A stretch of 52,887 bases of DNA. Source: Acidobacteriota bacterium (GTDB lineage: Bacteria; Acidobacteriota; Blastocatellia; UBA7656). Shown piece after piece: positions 43,914 to 52,887 of this stretch (positions are counted from its first letter, which is position 1; each line of letters opens with the position of its first letter). Both the position numbers and the translations under genes were made by a program. The notes under the pieces were generated by a model. The model was not told where the DNA came from. It made no database searches and saw nothing but the letters and a program-made list of their open reading frames with translations. The stretch is from the NCBI GenBank assembly GCA_040754075.1, contig JBFMDH010000045.1:1-52887 (forward strand), in the 5' to 3' direction.

Positions 43914-44960
43914 TTATTGAATCTTGAATTCAATGTCTACCTTCATCCAATAGGTAATGGCTATGCCATTTTTCATTGCTGGCTTAAAAAGCATTCGATA
44001 GATAGTCCATATCGCCTCTTCGTTCAAGCCGTCAGGTAACCCGGAAGTGATGCGCACACTTTTTACCTTGCCGTCTGCGCCAATCAACGCTCTTGCTTGA
44101 ACCGAGCCTTCGATTTTATTCTTTCGCGCCTCTTCGGTGTAACGAGAACTAGGTGAACTGAGAAGCGCCGGCTTTGAATCAGCTTCCTCTTGAGATTCAT
44201 CAGGAAATCTCTTAACTGTATTCTCAAAGATGTATTTTGACTCAGCCTGCTCTTCCCAAATCGAGTTGTCGGCGAAAACAATGCCTGCAACTTTGACCAT
44301 CAGTTGTTCAGGGTTTTGTAGCCAACTGAGTTCCGTAGAGGTGTTCGACATCTGAAAAGTGAAGGTGTTGTATGGTCCGACGCCTGTAGAATGAATGTAG
44401 GGCAGTTCATCGGGGTCGCTATAGCCAATTTTGAGGAAATAGATACCAAAGGCTTTAATCGGTTTGCTGGTTGCATTCGAGAATTTAATGCTTGTTTCCA
44501 TCACATAAACTTCCGAAAGATCACTAAATGGTCTGTGAGGTCGTCTGATTTTTTTGATTTCCAGGTCTGCACTTACAATGACCAGAGGCGAATTCTGCGG
44601 GTTCTCGAATTTCACAGGAACCGCGGTATTCAATCCGATAGTTTGTAGCAACTCTTTGGCTCTTTCATAAGGAACCAAATCTTCTTGCCCCTTATCGGCA
44701 CTCATTCCCGGTCTATCAGACATATCTTGATGATCTCCTGTCGGGATAAATGAAGGTTCGGGCGCAGGTTTGCTTGCAATGAAAACCTCGGAAGAATCAA
44801 TCGGAAAAAGAGATGGAAGTTTAACAGGTTTGAGCATTGGCTGTTTTTTTGAATGCTCAGGTTTCTTTCTTTTAGATTGTGCAAAGATTGCTGTTGAAGA
44901 CAAAGAACAAGCTAACAAAAAAACCGACACAACGCTCAAGCTCCCTTTTATTGAAAACAT
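43914..44960 (-). CDS. Exported TonB C-terminal domain protein
   Basis: GGAGG lies 7 nt before ATG 44960. A cleavable signal peptide (MFSIKGSLSVVSVFLLACSL, then STAIFAQ) replaces the transmembrane anchor of a normal TonB. The middle (ASKPAPEPSFIPTGDHQDMS) is linker-like. Residues 160-265 form a beta-rich domain I do not recognise. The C-terminal 75 residues are a TonB_C domain (RYTEEARKNKIEGSVQAR; SVRITSGLPDGLNEEA). This part is nearly the same as in the TonB-type proteins at 50510 and 51625. It may act in the periplasm rather than as a PMF-driven transducer. It is transcribed from 30 bp after the amidohydrolase on the same strand. Confidence 0.8.
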   Translation of the reverse strand: MFSIKGSLSVVSVFLLACSLSSTAIFAQSKRKKPEHSKKQPMLKPVKLPSLFPIDSSEVFIASKPAPEPSFIPTGDHQDMSDRPGMSADKGQEDLVPYERAKELLQTIGLNTAVPVKFENPQNSPLVIVSADLEIKKIRRPHRPFSDLSEVYVMETSIKFSNATSKPIKAFGIYFLKIGYSDPDELPYIHSTGVGPYNTFTFQMSNTSTELSWLQNPEQLMVKVAGIVFADNSIWEEQAESKYIFENTVKRFPDESQEEADSKPALLSSPSSRYTEEARKNKIEGSVQARALIGADGKVKSVRITSGLPDGLNEEAIWTIYRMLFKPAMKNGIAITYWMKVDIEFKIQ

Positions 44961-44990
44961 CTTTGAACCTCCAGTTGAAGGAACGAAGCT

Positions 44991-46706
44991 TTAGTTGGCA
45001 TTTGCATCGTAAGCAATCTCGCCGCCGATGACGGTCATCACACACCGGGTTTTTAAAATTTCCGGTTCGGCGATTTTCATGATGTCCGCCGACAGAATCG
45101 TAAAATCCGCGAGTTTGCCGACTTCAATCGAACCTTTGAGATTTTCTTCAAATGCCGCGTATGCCGCCCACAGCGTGAACATCTTCAAGGCATCTTCACG
45201 CAAAACTTTCTGTTCGGGATGCCAGCCTTCACCTGTAAAGCCGCGAATATCTTTGCGCGAAACTGCCGCGTAAAATTCAATCATCGGCTCGCCGCGTTCG
45301 ACCGGCGCGTCCGACCCTCCGGCAATTTTACAGCCGAGTTTAATCAAACTCTGCCACGCATAAGCGCCTTCGAGTCGCTTCATTCCAAGTCTGGAGGGCG
45401 CGAAATGCAAATCGCCGATGGCGTGCGAAGGCTGCATCGAAGGAATCACCTGCAATTTGGCAAAGCGCGGAATATCGTCCGGGTGAACAATCTGGGCGTG
45501 TTCAATGCGCCAGCGCGGCTCTTTAACTTTTCTCTGTTCCGGCGGCACCGCTTTGAAAGCGCGTTCATACAAATCGAGAATCGTGCGGTTGGCTCGATCA
45601 CCAATCGCATGAGTTTCAACTTGAATGCCAGCTTTCAAGGCTTCAACCAGCATCGGGTATAACTCGTCTTCTTTTACGGTCGGAAATCCTGCGGTGTTGT
45701 AATCGGAATAATTTTCCAGAAGCCATGCCCCTTTGGAACCAAGCGCCCCGTCCATCACCACTTTAATGGCGCGCAGAGTGAAATGATTTTTAAATTCGCC
45801 GGTGCTTGCGCCTTCTTTAATCAAGCGCATGGCGTTCGGGTTGGGTCCGTGAATCGCTTTGTAAATTCGCAGTTTGATTTTGCCTTCGCCGTAAAGCTTG
45901 CGCATTAAATCAACATCGCCGTAATTGCCGCCCGCATCCTGAATCTGTGTCCAGCCAAGTTCGACGCTGCGATTTGCGCCAGTCACAATGGCATCAGCCA
46001 AACTGCCTTCAGCCTGTCGGGGGATTTTTCGCCCGATGAGCGATTGCGCCCCGTCCAAAAACATTCCGGTCGGTTCGCCGGTCTCTTTGTCTTTCATGAT
46101 TTCGCCGCCGAAAGGATTGGGCGTCGCTTTATCAACGCCCGCGAGTTTAATCGCCATGCTGTTGGCGACGCCCGCGTGACCGTCTGCGCGTGTGAGATAA
46201 ACCGGATTATTCGGCGCGATTTTGTCCAAATCAGAGCGCGTCGGAAAGGCTTGCGGTTTCCAGAAGGTTTCAATCCAGCCGCGACCTGTTACCCATTCGC
46301 CCGCTTTGGTTTTATCGACGCGCTCTTTGACTTTGGCTAAAAAGGCTTCAAGTGTATTGGTGCCTTCGAGGTTTAAATTCATTTCGCGGAAACCGACGCC
46401 CGACAGATGATAATGCGAATCGGTCATGCCGGGAACGACGGTGTTGCCTTTCAAATCAACGACGCGAGTGGTTTTGCCTTCGTACTGTTTGGCGTCTTTG
46501 CTAGAGCCGACGAAAATAATTTTATCGCCTTTAACGGCTACGGCTTCGGCGCGCGGTTGTTTGGCATTGACCGTATAGATATTGCCATTTTTGAAAACAA
46601 TGTCAGCGGTGTCTTTCAGCGTGAAAGCTTCAACCGACGCGGTTGGCAAAATCAATGAAGGTAAACAAAGCGCAAGAATAATAAGCGAAAGGGTAATAAA
46701 TTTCAT
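44991..46706 (-). CDS. Exported amidohydrolase family 3 protein (YtcJ-like)
   Basis: A signal peptide (MKFITLSLIILALCLPSLI, then TASVEA) precedes a 550-residue metal-dependent amidohydrolase. The metal-ligand region reads VVPGMTDSHYHLSGVG; the second histidine pair is near VETHAIGDRA, and WRIEHAQIV and GGSDAPVERG supply further ligands. Substrate ranges in this group are wide, including N-acyl compounds and imidazolones. It forms an operon with the TonB-type gene downstream, with a 30-bp gap. The 199-bp gap before it contains the structured repeat 46758-46876. Confidence 0.85.
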   Translation of the reverse strand: MKFITLSLIILALCLPSLILPTASVEAFTLKDTADIVFKNGNIYTVNAKQPRAEAVAVKGDKIIFVGSSKDAKQYEGKTTRVVDLKGNTVVPGMTDSHYHLSGVGFREMNLNLEGTNTLEAFLAKVKERVDKTKAGEWVTGRGWIETFWKPQAFPTRSDLDKIAPNNPVYLTRADGHAGVANSMAIKLAGVDKATPNPFGGEIMKDKETGEPTGMFLDGAQSLIGRKIPRQAEGSLADAIVTGANRSVELGWTQIQDAGGNYGDVDLMRKLYGEGKIKLRIYKAIHGPNPNAMRLIKEGASTGEFKNHFTLRAIKVVMDGALGSKGAWLLENYSDYNTAGFPTVKEDELYPMLVEALKAGIQVETHAIGDRANRTILDLYERAFKAVPPEQRKVKEPRWRIEHAQIVHPDDIPRFAKLQVIPSMQPSHAIGDLHFAPSRLGMKRLEGAYAWQSLIKLGCKIAGGSDAPVERGEPMIEFYAAVSRKDIRGFTGEGWHPEQKVLREDALKMFTLWAAYAAFEENLKGSIEVGKLADFTILSADIMKIAEPEILKTRCVMTVIGGEIAYDANAN

Positions 46707-46757
46707 TAAAGACCTCGATGAGATAATAAGCAGGATGCTTTTGTGTTGGCGACTCTG

Positions 46758-46876
46758 CCGCTTTGATGTGCGGAAAGGCTCTGCCTTTCCTGTTGGCTGA
46801 ATTTATTCTTAGCCACTACGCCGCCTTTATAAGCGTACTTTACAAAGAGCCACCGGCTCTCCGCACATCAAAGTGG
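46758..46876. repeat. Cloverleaf-like terminal inverted repeat element
   Basis: The ends CCGCTTTGATGTGCGGA (46758-46774) and TCCGCACATCAAAGTGG (46860-46876) pair over 17 bp with one G-U. Between them lie three hairpins: GGAAAGGC-TCT-GCCTTTCC (46772-46790), TGGCT/AGCCA (46794-46815) and AGAGCC-ACC-GGCTCT (46846-46860). GGCTCT of the first can also pair with AGAGCC of the third. The 119-nt element fills most of the gap between two minus-strand genes. It may be a MITE-like repeat or structured RNA; strand and activity are unknown. Confidence 0.6.
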
Positions 46877-46905
46877 TAAAGCCCCAGGAAAATCGACTCA
46901 AGAAA

Positions 46906-48684
46906 TCAGTGCGACGACAAATTGTATTTGCCCGCGGCAATGATGGCGTCAGCGATTTGGCGATGCGCGGCAATGGTTTTAATCGGCGCGCTGTGAACCA
47001 GGCGTTGAATGGTTTCCAGACTCTTTTCATAGCCGGTTTCGACCGCAACGGTGCGCGCCGCGCGTGCTATGCGCAATGCCGCGTCACGAACAAAGATGCG
47101 TGTGATGTTAATTTGCGTTTCAATATTTTCCGCGCCTTTGTCGGCAATTAGCCGTTCGGTTCTGAGCAACGCGCTTTCCATCGCGTAAACATCAATGACC
47201 ATATCGGAAACCAGACCTAAGAATTCCTGTTCGTCGCGGGCTTTATCGCCGTAGGTTTCATTTACTTGATTGATGGCTAAAAGCGTCATGGATTTTGCGC
47301 TTCTTAACATCTTCAACTCATCATTGAGCAATAAGGTCGCGACATTCAAATCCATAGTATCGGAATTCAAACGGTCGCCCGCTTCGACACATTTCGCGGC
47401 TTCAAACAACGCAAGTTCGCCGATTTTGGCGCGGCGGAAAAGCTGTGAGGCGATGACGATGCGATTGATTTCGCTGGTGCCTTCATAAAGCCTGGCGATG
47501 CGCGCATCACGATAGGCGCGTTCCGCCGGGTAATCTTTTGAATAACCATAGCCGCCGAAAATCTGCACCTCTTCGTCAACCACATAAGCCAAGGCTTCGG
47601 TCATCCAGATTTTGATAATCGAACATTCGGTAGCGAATTGTTCGAGTATGCGCAAAACCTGTGTCGGGTCGTCTTTGTCAACTTCGTGCAAGGCATCATC
47701 AATTGCGCCAAGCGTGCGATAGAGCATGGCTTCGCCGACATAACCGCGAATCGCCATCTCGGCGATTTTGTGTTTGATGAGTCCGAAATTGGCAATCGGT
47801 TGACCGAATTGATGGCGCTCTTTGGCGTAGCGCACGGCATCGCCGAGCGAAAGTTTGATGGTGCCAACGGAACGCGCGCCGAGTTTCAAGCGCCCGATGT
47901 TTAAGACATTGAATGCGATTTTATGCCCGCGTCCGATTTCGCCGAGTACATTTTCTACAGGCACTTTGCAATCTTCGAGCATCAACGCGGTGGTCGAAGA
48001 ACCGTCAAGACCGAGCTTCTTTTCTTCGTGACCGCTTACCAAGCCTTCGCCGCGTTCGACGAGAAATGCGGTAAATTTTTCACCGTCGATTTTGGCAAAG
48101 ACAGTGAACAAATCCGCGAAACCGCCGTTGGTTATCCACATCTTCTGCCCGTTGAGAATGTAATGTTTGCCGTCTTCCGAGAGCACCGCTTTGGTTTTCG
48201 CGGCGAGCGCGTCGCTGCCCGATTGCGGTTCGGTGAGCGCATACGCGCCAATCATTTCGCCCGATGCCAGTTTCGGGAGATATTTATTTTTCTGTTCCTC
48301 ATTACCGAAAAAGACCAGTGGCAGGGTGCCGATGTTGACGTGCGAACTCTGGGTTCCGGCAAACGAGGGTTGCAGAGCGAACTGTTCGCCGACCACTGCG
48401 GAACTCACTTTGCTGAGTCCGAGTCCACCATGTTTTTCGGGAATGTCGATGCTCAAGAGTCCGAGTTCTCCGGCTTGCAACATCAGTTCGCGATGCGTCG
48501 CATAGTCTTTCGCATAGATTTGTTCTTCGCGGGTGATGACCTCTTTACGAAGAAACTCTTCGGCAGTTCGGGCGAACATGCGTTGTTCTTCGTTAATGTC
48601 TTCGGGAGTGAAAACTTCGGCGGGTGTGCGGTCTTCGATTAAAAAACTGCCACCCTTGATCGGTTGTTTCGCTGTCCTGGTCAT
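46906..48684 (-). CDS. Acyl-CoA dehydrogenase, long/very-long-chain type
   Basis: This flavoprotein introduces the first double bond in beta-oxidation. ATG 48684 follows GGAG; the 592-residue length with a C-terminal extension matches VLCAD/ACAD9-type rather than 380-residue enzymes. Signatures are [37 protein letters not shown] and [20 protein letters not shown], with the catalytic Glu in [11 protein letters not shown]. The N-terminus ([20 protein letters not shown]) is typical of a bacterial FadE-like group. It could burn the fatty acids released from stored lipid. Confidence 0.94.
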   Translation of the reverse strand: MTRTAKQPIKGGSFLIEDRTPAEVFTPEDINEEQRMFARTAEEFLRKEVITREEQIYAKDYATHRELMLQAGELGLLSIDIPEKHGGLGLSKVSSAVVGEQFALQPSFAGTQSSHVNIGTLPLVFFGNEEQKNKYLPKLASGEMIGAYALTEPQSGSDALAAKTKAVLSEDGKHYILNGQKMWITNGGFADLFTVFAKIDGEKFTAFLVERGEGLVSGHEEKKLGLDGSSTTALMLEDCKVPVENVLGEIGRGHKIAFNVLNIGRLKLGARSVGTIKLSLGDAVRYAKERHQFGQPIANFGLIKHKIAEMAIRGYVGEAMLYRTLGAIDDALHEVDKDDPTQVLRILEQFATECSIIKIWMTEALAYVVDEEVQIFGGYGYSKDYPAERAYRDARIARLYEGTSEINRIVIASQLFRRAKIGELALFEAAKCVEAGDRLNSDTMDLNVATLLLNDELKMLRSAKSMTLLAINQVNETYGDKARDEQEFLGLVSDMVIDVYAMESALLRTERLIADKGAENIETQINITRIFVRDAALRIARAARTVAVETGYEKSLETIQRLVHSAPIKTIAAHRQIADAIIAAGKYNLSSH

Positions 48685-48874
48685 TCGCTTGTCTCCGTTT
48701 ATAACTGGCGATTTAAGGTATTGGTTAGGGTATCGCACAACCGCGTTCTAGTCCAATTCGCCAGCGTAAAAATTATTTGTATGAAAATTTTTTCTGCAAA
48801 CACGCCTTAGCCCGTGCAATCCTACGAATGATAGAATCATCTATGCGAAAGAAAATCAACTCAAGGAAAATTTG

Positions 48875-50060
48875 ATGCGACGAAAATTTGGATTAACGCT
48901 TCTCAGTCTGACGACGATTATTTTTTATGCAGCCTGTTCCAATACCAATTTGCCGGGCACCTGGGTGCCGATGGACGCAGGCATCGGCGATGCGTTTTAT
49001 TCGGTCAACTTCGTGAATGAAAATGTCGGATGGATCAACGCCCAATCCGACCGCAATTATCTTCCGATTGGCGAAGATGCCAATGTCAACGCCAATACCG
49101 ATCAAAATGCCAACAGCAACGCCAACATCAATAAGAACGCCAACAGCAACGCCAACAAAAACGAGGAAAAGAAAAAGGAGAAAGACAAGGATGACCCGCT
49201 GAAAAACAATCAGGGTTTCGAGGTTTTGCAGACCACGGATGGCGGCAACACCTGGAAACAATTGCCCGACCAGTTCAAATACAAAATTCGCTCGGTCTTT
49301 TTCGTTGATGAACAGACGGGCTGGGCGCTTACGATTGACCGGGACATTTTAAAAACTACGGATGGCGCGAAGACCTGGACGACGCAACGCAAAGCCGGGA
49401 AGGTCAATGTGAAGGTCACCGCTAACCGGCGCAACCCGCTGATGGAACAACCGGAACAGATTGAGCGCATCTATTTTTTGAACGCCAGTCATGGTTGGGC
49501 ATGGGGCGGTGGACGCAAAGATGATTACTCGGAACAACCCGGAATATTTTTGAAAACCATTGATGGCGGGCAAAACTGGAATGAAATCAAATACCCGTTC
49601 GAGCAGAATATGAACAGCATCTTTTTTCTTGACGCTAACCGCGCCTGGGCGAATACAACTGATGGCAAATTTTATAAGACCACGGACGGCGCGTTGAACT
49701 GGACGGAGATTCAAGGGAAATTGCCGGAATTGAATTTCGGAGCCATCTGTTTTCTGGATGATAACAATGGCTGGGTGGTCGGGCAGAGCGGGCGGCCTGC
49801 GAAAACTTCGGATGGCGGCAAGACCTGGTTGAAGATGGTTTATTTAAAGCCTGAATTTAAAATGCGCGATTTGCATTTTTTCGATAAAGACCACGGTTGG
49901 GCAGTGGGTGATCGGGGTGAAATTATTTACACCAGCAATGGCGGCGATAGCTGGGTGTCCGTACCGAATGCCATCGGTGCGGATTTGCGCGATGTGGTTT
50001 TTCTCAGCCGCGAGCGTGGCTTTGCCGTAGGACTTGGCGGCGCATTTCTGAAATATGAGG

Positions 50061-50068
<8 letters not shown>
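48875..50068 (+). CDS. YCF48/BNR-repeat propeller lipoprotein
   Basis: ATG 48875 follows AAGGA by 7 nt. A lipobox (FYAAC) in the signal peptide predicts a lipoprotein. The body holds repeated blades of the YCF48/photosystem-II-assembly-factor-like or sialidase type (EVLQTTDGGNTWKQL; GWALTIDRDILKTTDGAKTW; GWAVGDRGEIIYTSNGGDSW). Residues about 68-105 form a spacer of Asn-Ala repeats (NANTDQNANSNANINKNANS) and a Lys/Glu run. There are no photosystem genes, so the name should not imply photosynthesis. The stop codon TAG is supplied by the first heptamer of locus 3. Confidence 0.82.
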
Positions 50069-50195
<127 letters not shown>

Positions 50196-50509
50196 ATTTT
50201 CCCAGGCATCGCAATTGCCAACTTAAAGCACTAAAGAAAACGGGTGTTTGGGGAAATAAAATCGCAAGTTCTTAACCGTTAAGCGTTCGAGAATTGTCGG
50301 AGTTGTTTGAAACTGCTCCGATGCACAATCCGTAAATTATAAACGAATATAGAAGGCAATTACTTGACACTCAAAAGAGCCTCAAGTCAAAATTAAAAAG
50401 CCTATGATTTTTGAAGGAAAGCAGGACAGGTAGAGGGCTTAAAAGCTCTCAACCCTCTGAGCCGCGATTCTCCCAATCAACCAAACGGCTCAACGGAGGA
50501 AAAAAGGAT
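50196..50509. other. Intergenic region before the TonB-type gene
   Basis: No gene is visible. It holds the palindrome CTTAAC-C-GTTAAG (50271-50283), a TTGACA hexamer (50364-50369) with only a poor -10, and an ACTTGA/TCAAGT inverted repeat (50362-50387) over it. These look like regulatory sites for the TonB-type gene. Confidence 0.35.
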
Positions 50510-51529
50510 ATGCAAGAAAAAGGTTTATTTGCAGACGCGTTTATCAATCAACCATCCATTGCCAAGCGTCTACTGACAGAATTTAGTGAAGCCACAAGAG
50601 AATTTTCTCACGACCCCGCAGGTTACATCACCAGTGCCATTAAGGGTGATGGAATTGGTGGAAAACGTCGCCAGATGAATTTGCTGTATGGTTTAGCCGT
50701 TGCCATGATGGTCTTTTCAACGGCTTTCATTGGCGTGCTTGCTGCTTACACCATTGCTCACGCAAAAGACGGAGAAAAAACCGACGAGCAGCAGGAATTC
50801 ATCGCCTTAGCGAATCCTCAGGATTTTCAGGAACAAACAATCGATATGCCGAAAGGCAAAGAAAAAGCCGGTGGTGGCGGCGGCGGTGGTCGCAAATCTG
50901 CAACCCCTCCGTCTCAAGGTCAACTGCCCAAGTTTGATTTGAAACCGCCGATTATTGCGCCGCGCCCGGAACCAACGCTTCGTCCGCCCGCGTTACCGGT
51001 TCCTGAAACCGTTCAGGTTGACCCGCGTCTGCAACCCAAGCGCGATGATTTAGCGCCGACCGGACTGCCGACAGGCGTTCCGGGCCCGCCCTCGCCCGGT
51101 CCCGGTGAAGGTGGTGGTATCGGTTCAGGCAAAGGCGGTGGTATCGGTTCAGGCGATGGCACCGGCGTTGGTCCCGGCAGAGGGTATAATATGGGCGGCG
51201 GCGACCCGAATATTGGTGGCGGCGATGGTAACCGCAACCCGGATGGTTCAGCCAAGAGCGTTGATTCCAGACCTGTAGCGCTCAATTATCCACGTCCGAA
51301 TTACACCGAAGAAGCCCGCAAAAACAAAATTCAGGGTGCCGTTTTAGTTCGCGTTCTGGTTGGCGCTGACGGTTCAGTGAAATCCGTTAGGGTATCACGC
51401 GGATTGCCCGACGGCTTGAACGAAGAAGCGATTCGCGCCGCGTATCAAATACGCTTCAGACCGGCGACCAAAAACGGACAACCGGTTGCTTACTGGGTCA
51501 ACGTGCAGATTGATTTCAATTTGCGATAG
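50510..51529 (+). CDS. TonB-family protein with conserved cytoplasmic segment
   Basis: GGAGGAAAAAAGG precedes ATG 50510. The 339-residue protein has a cytoplasmic N-terminus (residues 1-56, with FSEATREFSHDPAGYI), a membrane helix at 58-83, a Gly/Pro-rich periplasmic linker (about 100-250) and a TonB_C domain (NYTEEARKNKIQGAVLV; SVRVSRGLPDGLNEEAI; YWVNVQIDFNLR). TonB normally carries energy to outer-membrane transporters. The N-terminal REFSxDPxxxI segment is shared with the next protein. A terminator follows, so the two have separate transcripts or partial read-through. Confidence 0.88.
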   Translation: MQEKGLFADAFINQPSIAKRLLTEFSEATREFSHDPAGYITSAIKGDGIGGKRRQMNLLYGLAVAMMVFSTAFIGVLAAYTIAHAKDGEKTDEQQEFIALANPQDFQEQTIDMPKGKEKAGGGGGGGRKSATPPSQGQLPKFDLKPPIIAPRPEPTLRPPALPVPETVQVDPRLQPKRDDLAPTGLPTGVPGPPSPGPGEGGGIGSGKGGGIGSGDGTGVGPGRGYNMGGGDPNIGGGDGNRNPDGSAKSVDSRPVALNYPRPNYTEEARKNKIQGAVLVRVLVGADGSVKSVRVSRGLPDGLNEEAIRAAYQIRFRPATKNGQPVAYWVNVQIDFNLR

Positions 51530-51561
51530 CGTTTGAACGCTACGGGAAAAATGGTTAATGA

Positions 51562-51599
51562 GGAGCGCCGCGAGAATTTTATCGCGGCGTTCGTTTTAA
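51562..51599 (+). terminator. Intrinsic terminator between the two TonB-type genes
   Basis: CGCCGCGA (51566-51573) pairs with TCGCGGCG (51582-51589), extended by GA/TC steps, then TTCGTTTTAAT. It ends 26 bp before the next ATG. Confidence 0.7.
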
Positions 51600-51624
51600 T
51601 CAGGTAAAATTTAACCGCTTCACT

Positions 51625-52743
51625 ATGGCTACAGCGACGACCAGCGAAATATTCAAAAAGACCGAACCGGAATTGCCGTTTGCGATGCTGCAACAGAAAA
51701 GCATCTTTGCGCGTCTGGTCGAAGAGGTGTTGCTTGCTGCTCGTGAGTTTTCCAAAGACCCGCAAGCTTTCATCAAAAATTTATTCCTTGACGAAGCGAA
51801 AGACCTGCAACGCAAAAAACTGATTCGCATGGGGCTAACGCTCGCCATCGTTTTTCACATTGCTGTAGGGATTTTTTTAGTATCGGTCAAGTGGCAGAGA
51901 GGGTCATTGAGTGAAGCCAATGATGACAAAGAGTTAGTTCTTAAACATTGGGTTACTCCTGACAAACCCGAACCCGATGAACCCATAGAACCAGAGGCGA
52001 ATTCAAAAGATAATTTCTCAAAAACTCCCCAAGAAGGTTTAGGTGGTGGCGATAAAAACGCTGCCGCGAGTGGTGGTGGACAAAACGAAGCGACGCCCGC
52101 AAATAAAGGTATGCCGCCGCAATCCGCGCTAATTGAACCGGTCTTGCCGCCAACTGCGCCGAATGTACCGAACCCTGCCTTGCCGATGAATCCAACCTTA
52201 AAAGGCGAAACCGAAACGCCTCCGCCTCCATCCGGCGAAACTATTGGGTCGCCTACCGGAACCGGAACCACCCCATCGGGCGGGACTGGCAAAAATGGCG
52301 GCGTTGGTGAAGGGAATAATGGTGGGGTTGGCAATAATAACGGTCCTGGCGCGGGCAATGAAAACAGCACCGGCAACAAACCCGGCGCAGGCGGCACGGG
52401 CGGGTCGCCAACAGGTAACATCGTGCCTACAGGAATTCCTTATACTAAACTTCCATCAATGCCTGAAAGCACAGGCATCTCATGGATAAGTCGGGTTCGC
52501 CCGATTGTCACGCCCGAAGCACAGGAAAATAAAGTCTACGGTTATGTCTTACTCGAAGCCACTTTCAACGCCGATGGTACGATAACCGACATTGTTGTAA
52601 GAACCCACTTGGAAGGCATGGATGATGCGGCGATTGCTGCGCTTCGCAAAGCCAGATTTCGTCCCGCGACCGTTAAAGGCCAGCCGATTACCCTCTACAA
52701 AGTTCCTATCAAAGTTCCGGTCAATCTCGGAGCCGGTTCGTAA
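51625..52743 (+). CDS. Second TonB-family protein
   Basis: The 372-residue protein repeats the layout of its neighbour: an N-terminal cytoplasmic segment with LLAAREFSKDPQAFI, a membrane helix at residues 67-87, an acidic then Gly/Asn-rich linker (GVGEGNNGGVGNNNGPGAGN) and a TonB_C domain from about residue 285 (TPEAQENKVYGYVLLEAT; DAAIAALRKARFRPATVKGQ). The TonB_C is more divergent than in the two other copies. The ribosome site is weak. It may serve a different set of transporters. The last 144 bp of the window (52744-52887) show no gene or clear signal. Confidence 0.86.
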   Translation: MATATTSEIFKKTEPELPFAMLQQKSIFARLVEEVLLAAREFSKDPQAFIKNLFLDEAKDLQRKKLIRMGLTLAIVFHIAVGIFLVSVKWQRGSLSEANDDKELVLKHWVTPDKPEPDEPIEPEANSKDNFSKTPQEGLGGGDKNAAASGGGQNEATPANKGMPPQSALIEPVLPPTAPNVPNPALPMNPTLKGETETPPPPSGETIGSPTGTGTTPSGGTGKNGGVGEGNNGGVGNNNGPGAGNENSTGNKPGAGGTGGSPTGNIVPTGIPYTKLPSMPESTGISWISRVRPIVTPEAQENKVYGYVLLEATFNADGTITDIVVRTHLEGMDDAAIAALRKARFRPATVKGQPITLYKVPIKVPVNLGAGS

Positions 52744-52887
52744 TCCGATGAATTGCCTCTTAGTACACCGTTTTTTAAGTTTTGTTATATTTCTGATTGT
52801 CTGCATTGACCTTCTCATAATGCCTGTTCAATTTGCTTCTTGCAGACTCTATGGAAAATTGCCAATCTATTTTTATCTGTTTTTCTT

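Noticed and set aside
47923-48642. Open frame opposite the acyl-CoA dehydrogenase gene
   Set aside because: It lies wholly within a strongly conserved enzyme gene and has no ribosome site.

Overview
The window reads as a chromosomal segment of a Gram-negative-type bacterium with about 50% GC. The best fit is Acidobacteriota, probably Blastocatellia-like. This placement is an inference from the mix of gene families: a winged-helix/FlgO-like/TPR regulator, exported SpoIVB-S55-like and DUF3179 proteins, IPT/TIG-NHL and YCF48-type propeller proteins, several TonB C-terminal proteins and many exported amidohydrolases and serine hydrolases. There is no rRNA, tRNA, CRISPR array, prophage or intact insertion sequence. 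Coding density is high and the segment looks like ordinary chromosome, not a mobile island.

Layout. 0-4.6 kb: a sigma-70-family factor and a zinc-finger anti-sigma-like protein, then three minus-strand proteins of unknown function, one with its own promoter and palindrome. 4.6-12.3 kb: exported S55-like protein, serine hydrolase, PHP-type phosphatase, TrpD, membrane protein. 12.4-18.7 kb: winged-helix/TPR regulator preceded by 11-bp direct repeats, P-loop protein, patatin-like lipase, secreted IPT-NHL protein. 18.7-26 kb: a translation/proteostasis block of infA, a J-domain co-chaperone, clpB, hsp20 and lon. 26-32.4 kb: DUF3179 protein, a serine hydrolase-amidohydrolase operon and a three-gene membrane operon.

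32.4-39.2 kb looks like a storage-lipid locus: a PhaR-type regulator diverges from an SDR, a phasin-like protein built of exact 48-residue repeats, two GNAT acetyltransferases, a deazaflavin-type oxidoreductase, a WS/DGAT acyltransferase with a lysine/alanine-rich histone-H1-like tail, and a lipase/esterase. A 20-bp perfect palindrome overlaps the SDR promoter between the two arms. No PHA synthase is present, so the stored lipid may be wax ester or triacylglycerol.

39.2-52.9 kb: a LytS/LytTR two-component pair, an exported JAMM-like protein, a structured intergenic RNA candidate, NDH-2, three TonB C-terminal proteins, an amidohydrolase, a long-chain-type acyl-CoA dehydrogenase and a YCF48-like lipoprotein.

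The intergenic DNA is also notable. Three loci carry facing arrays of tandem heptamers (15.2, 23.4 and 50.1 kb) with different heptamer sequences but the same architecture. Two gaps hold cloverleaf-like inverted repeats (42.3 and 46.8 kb). The infA gene appears to start with AUU.
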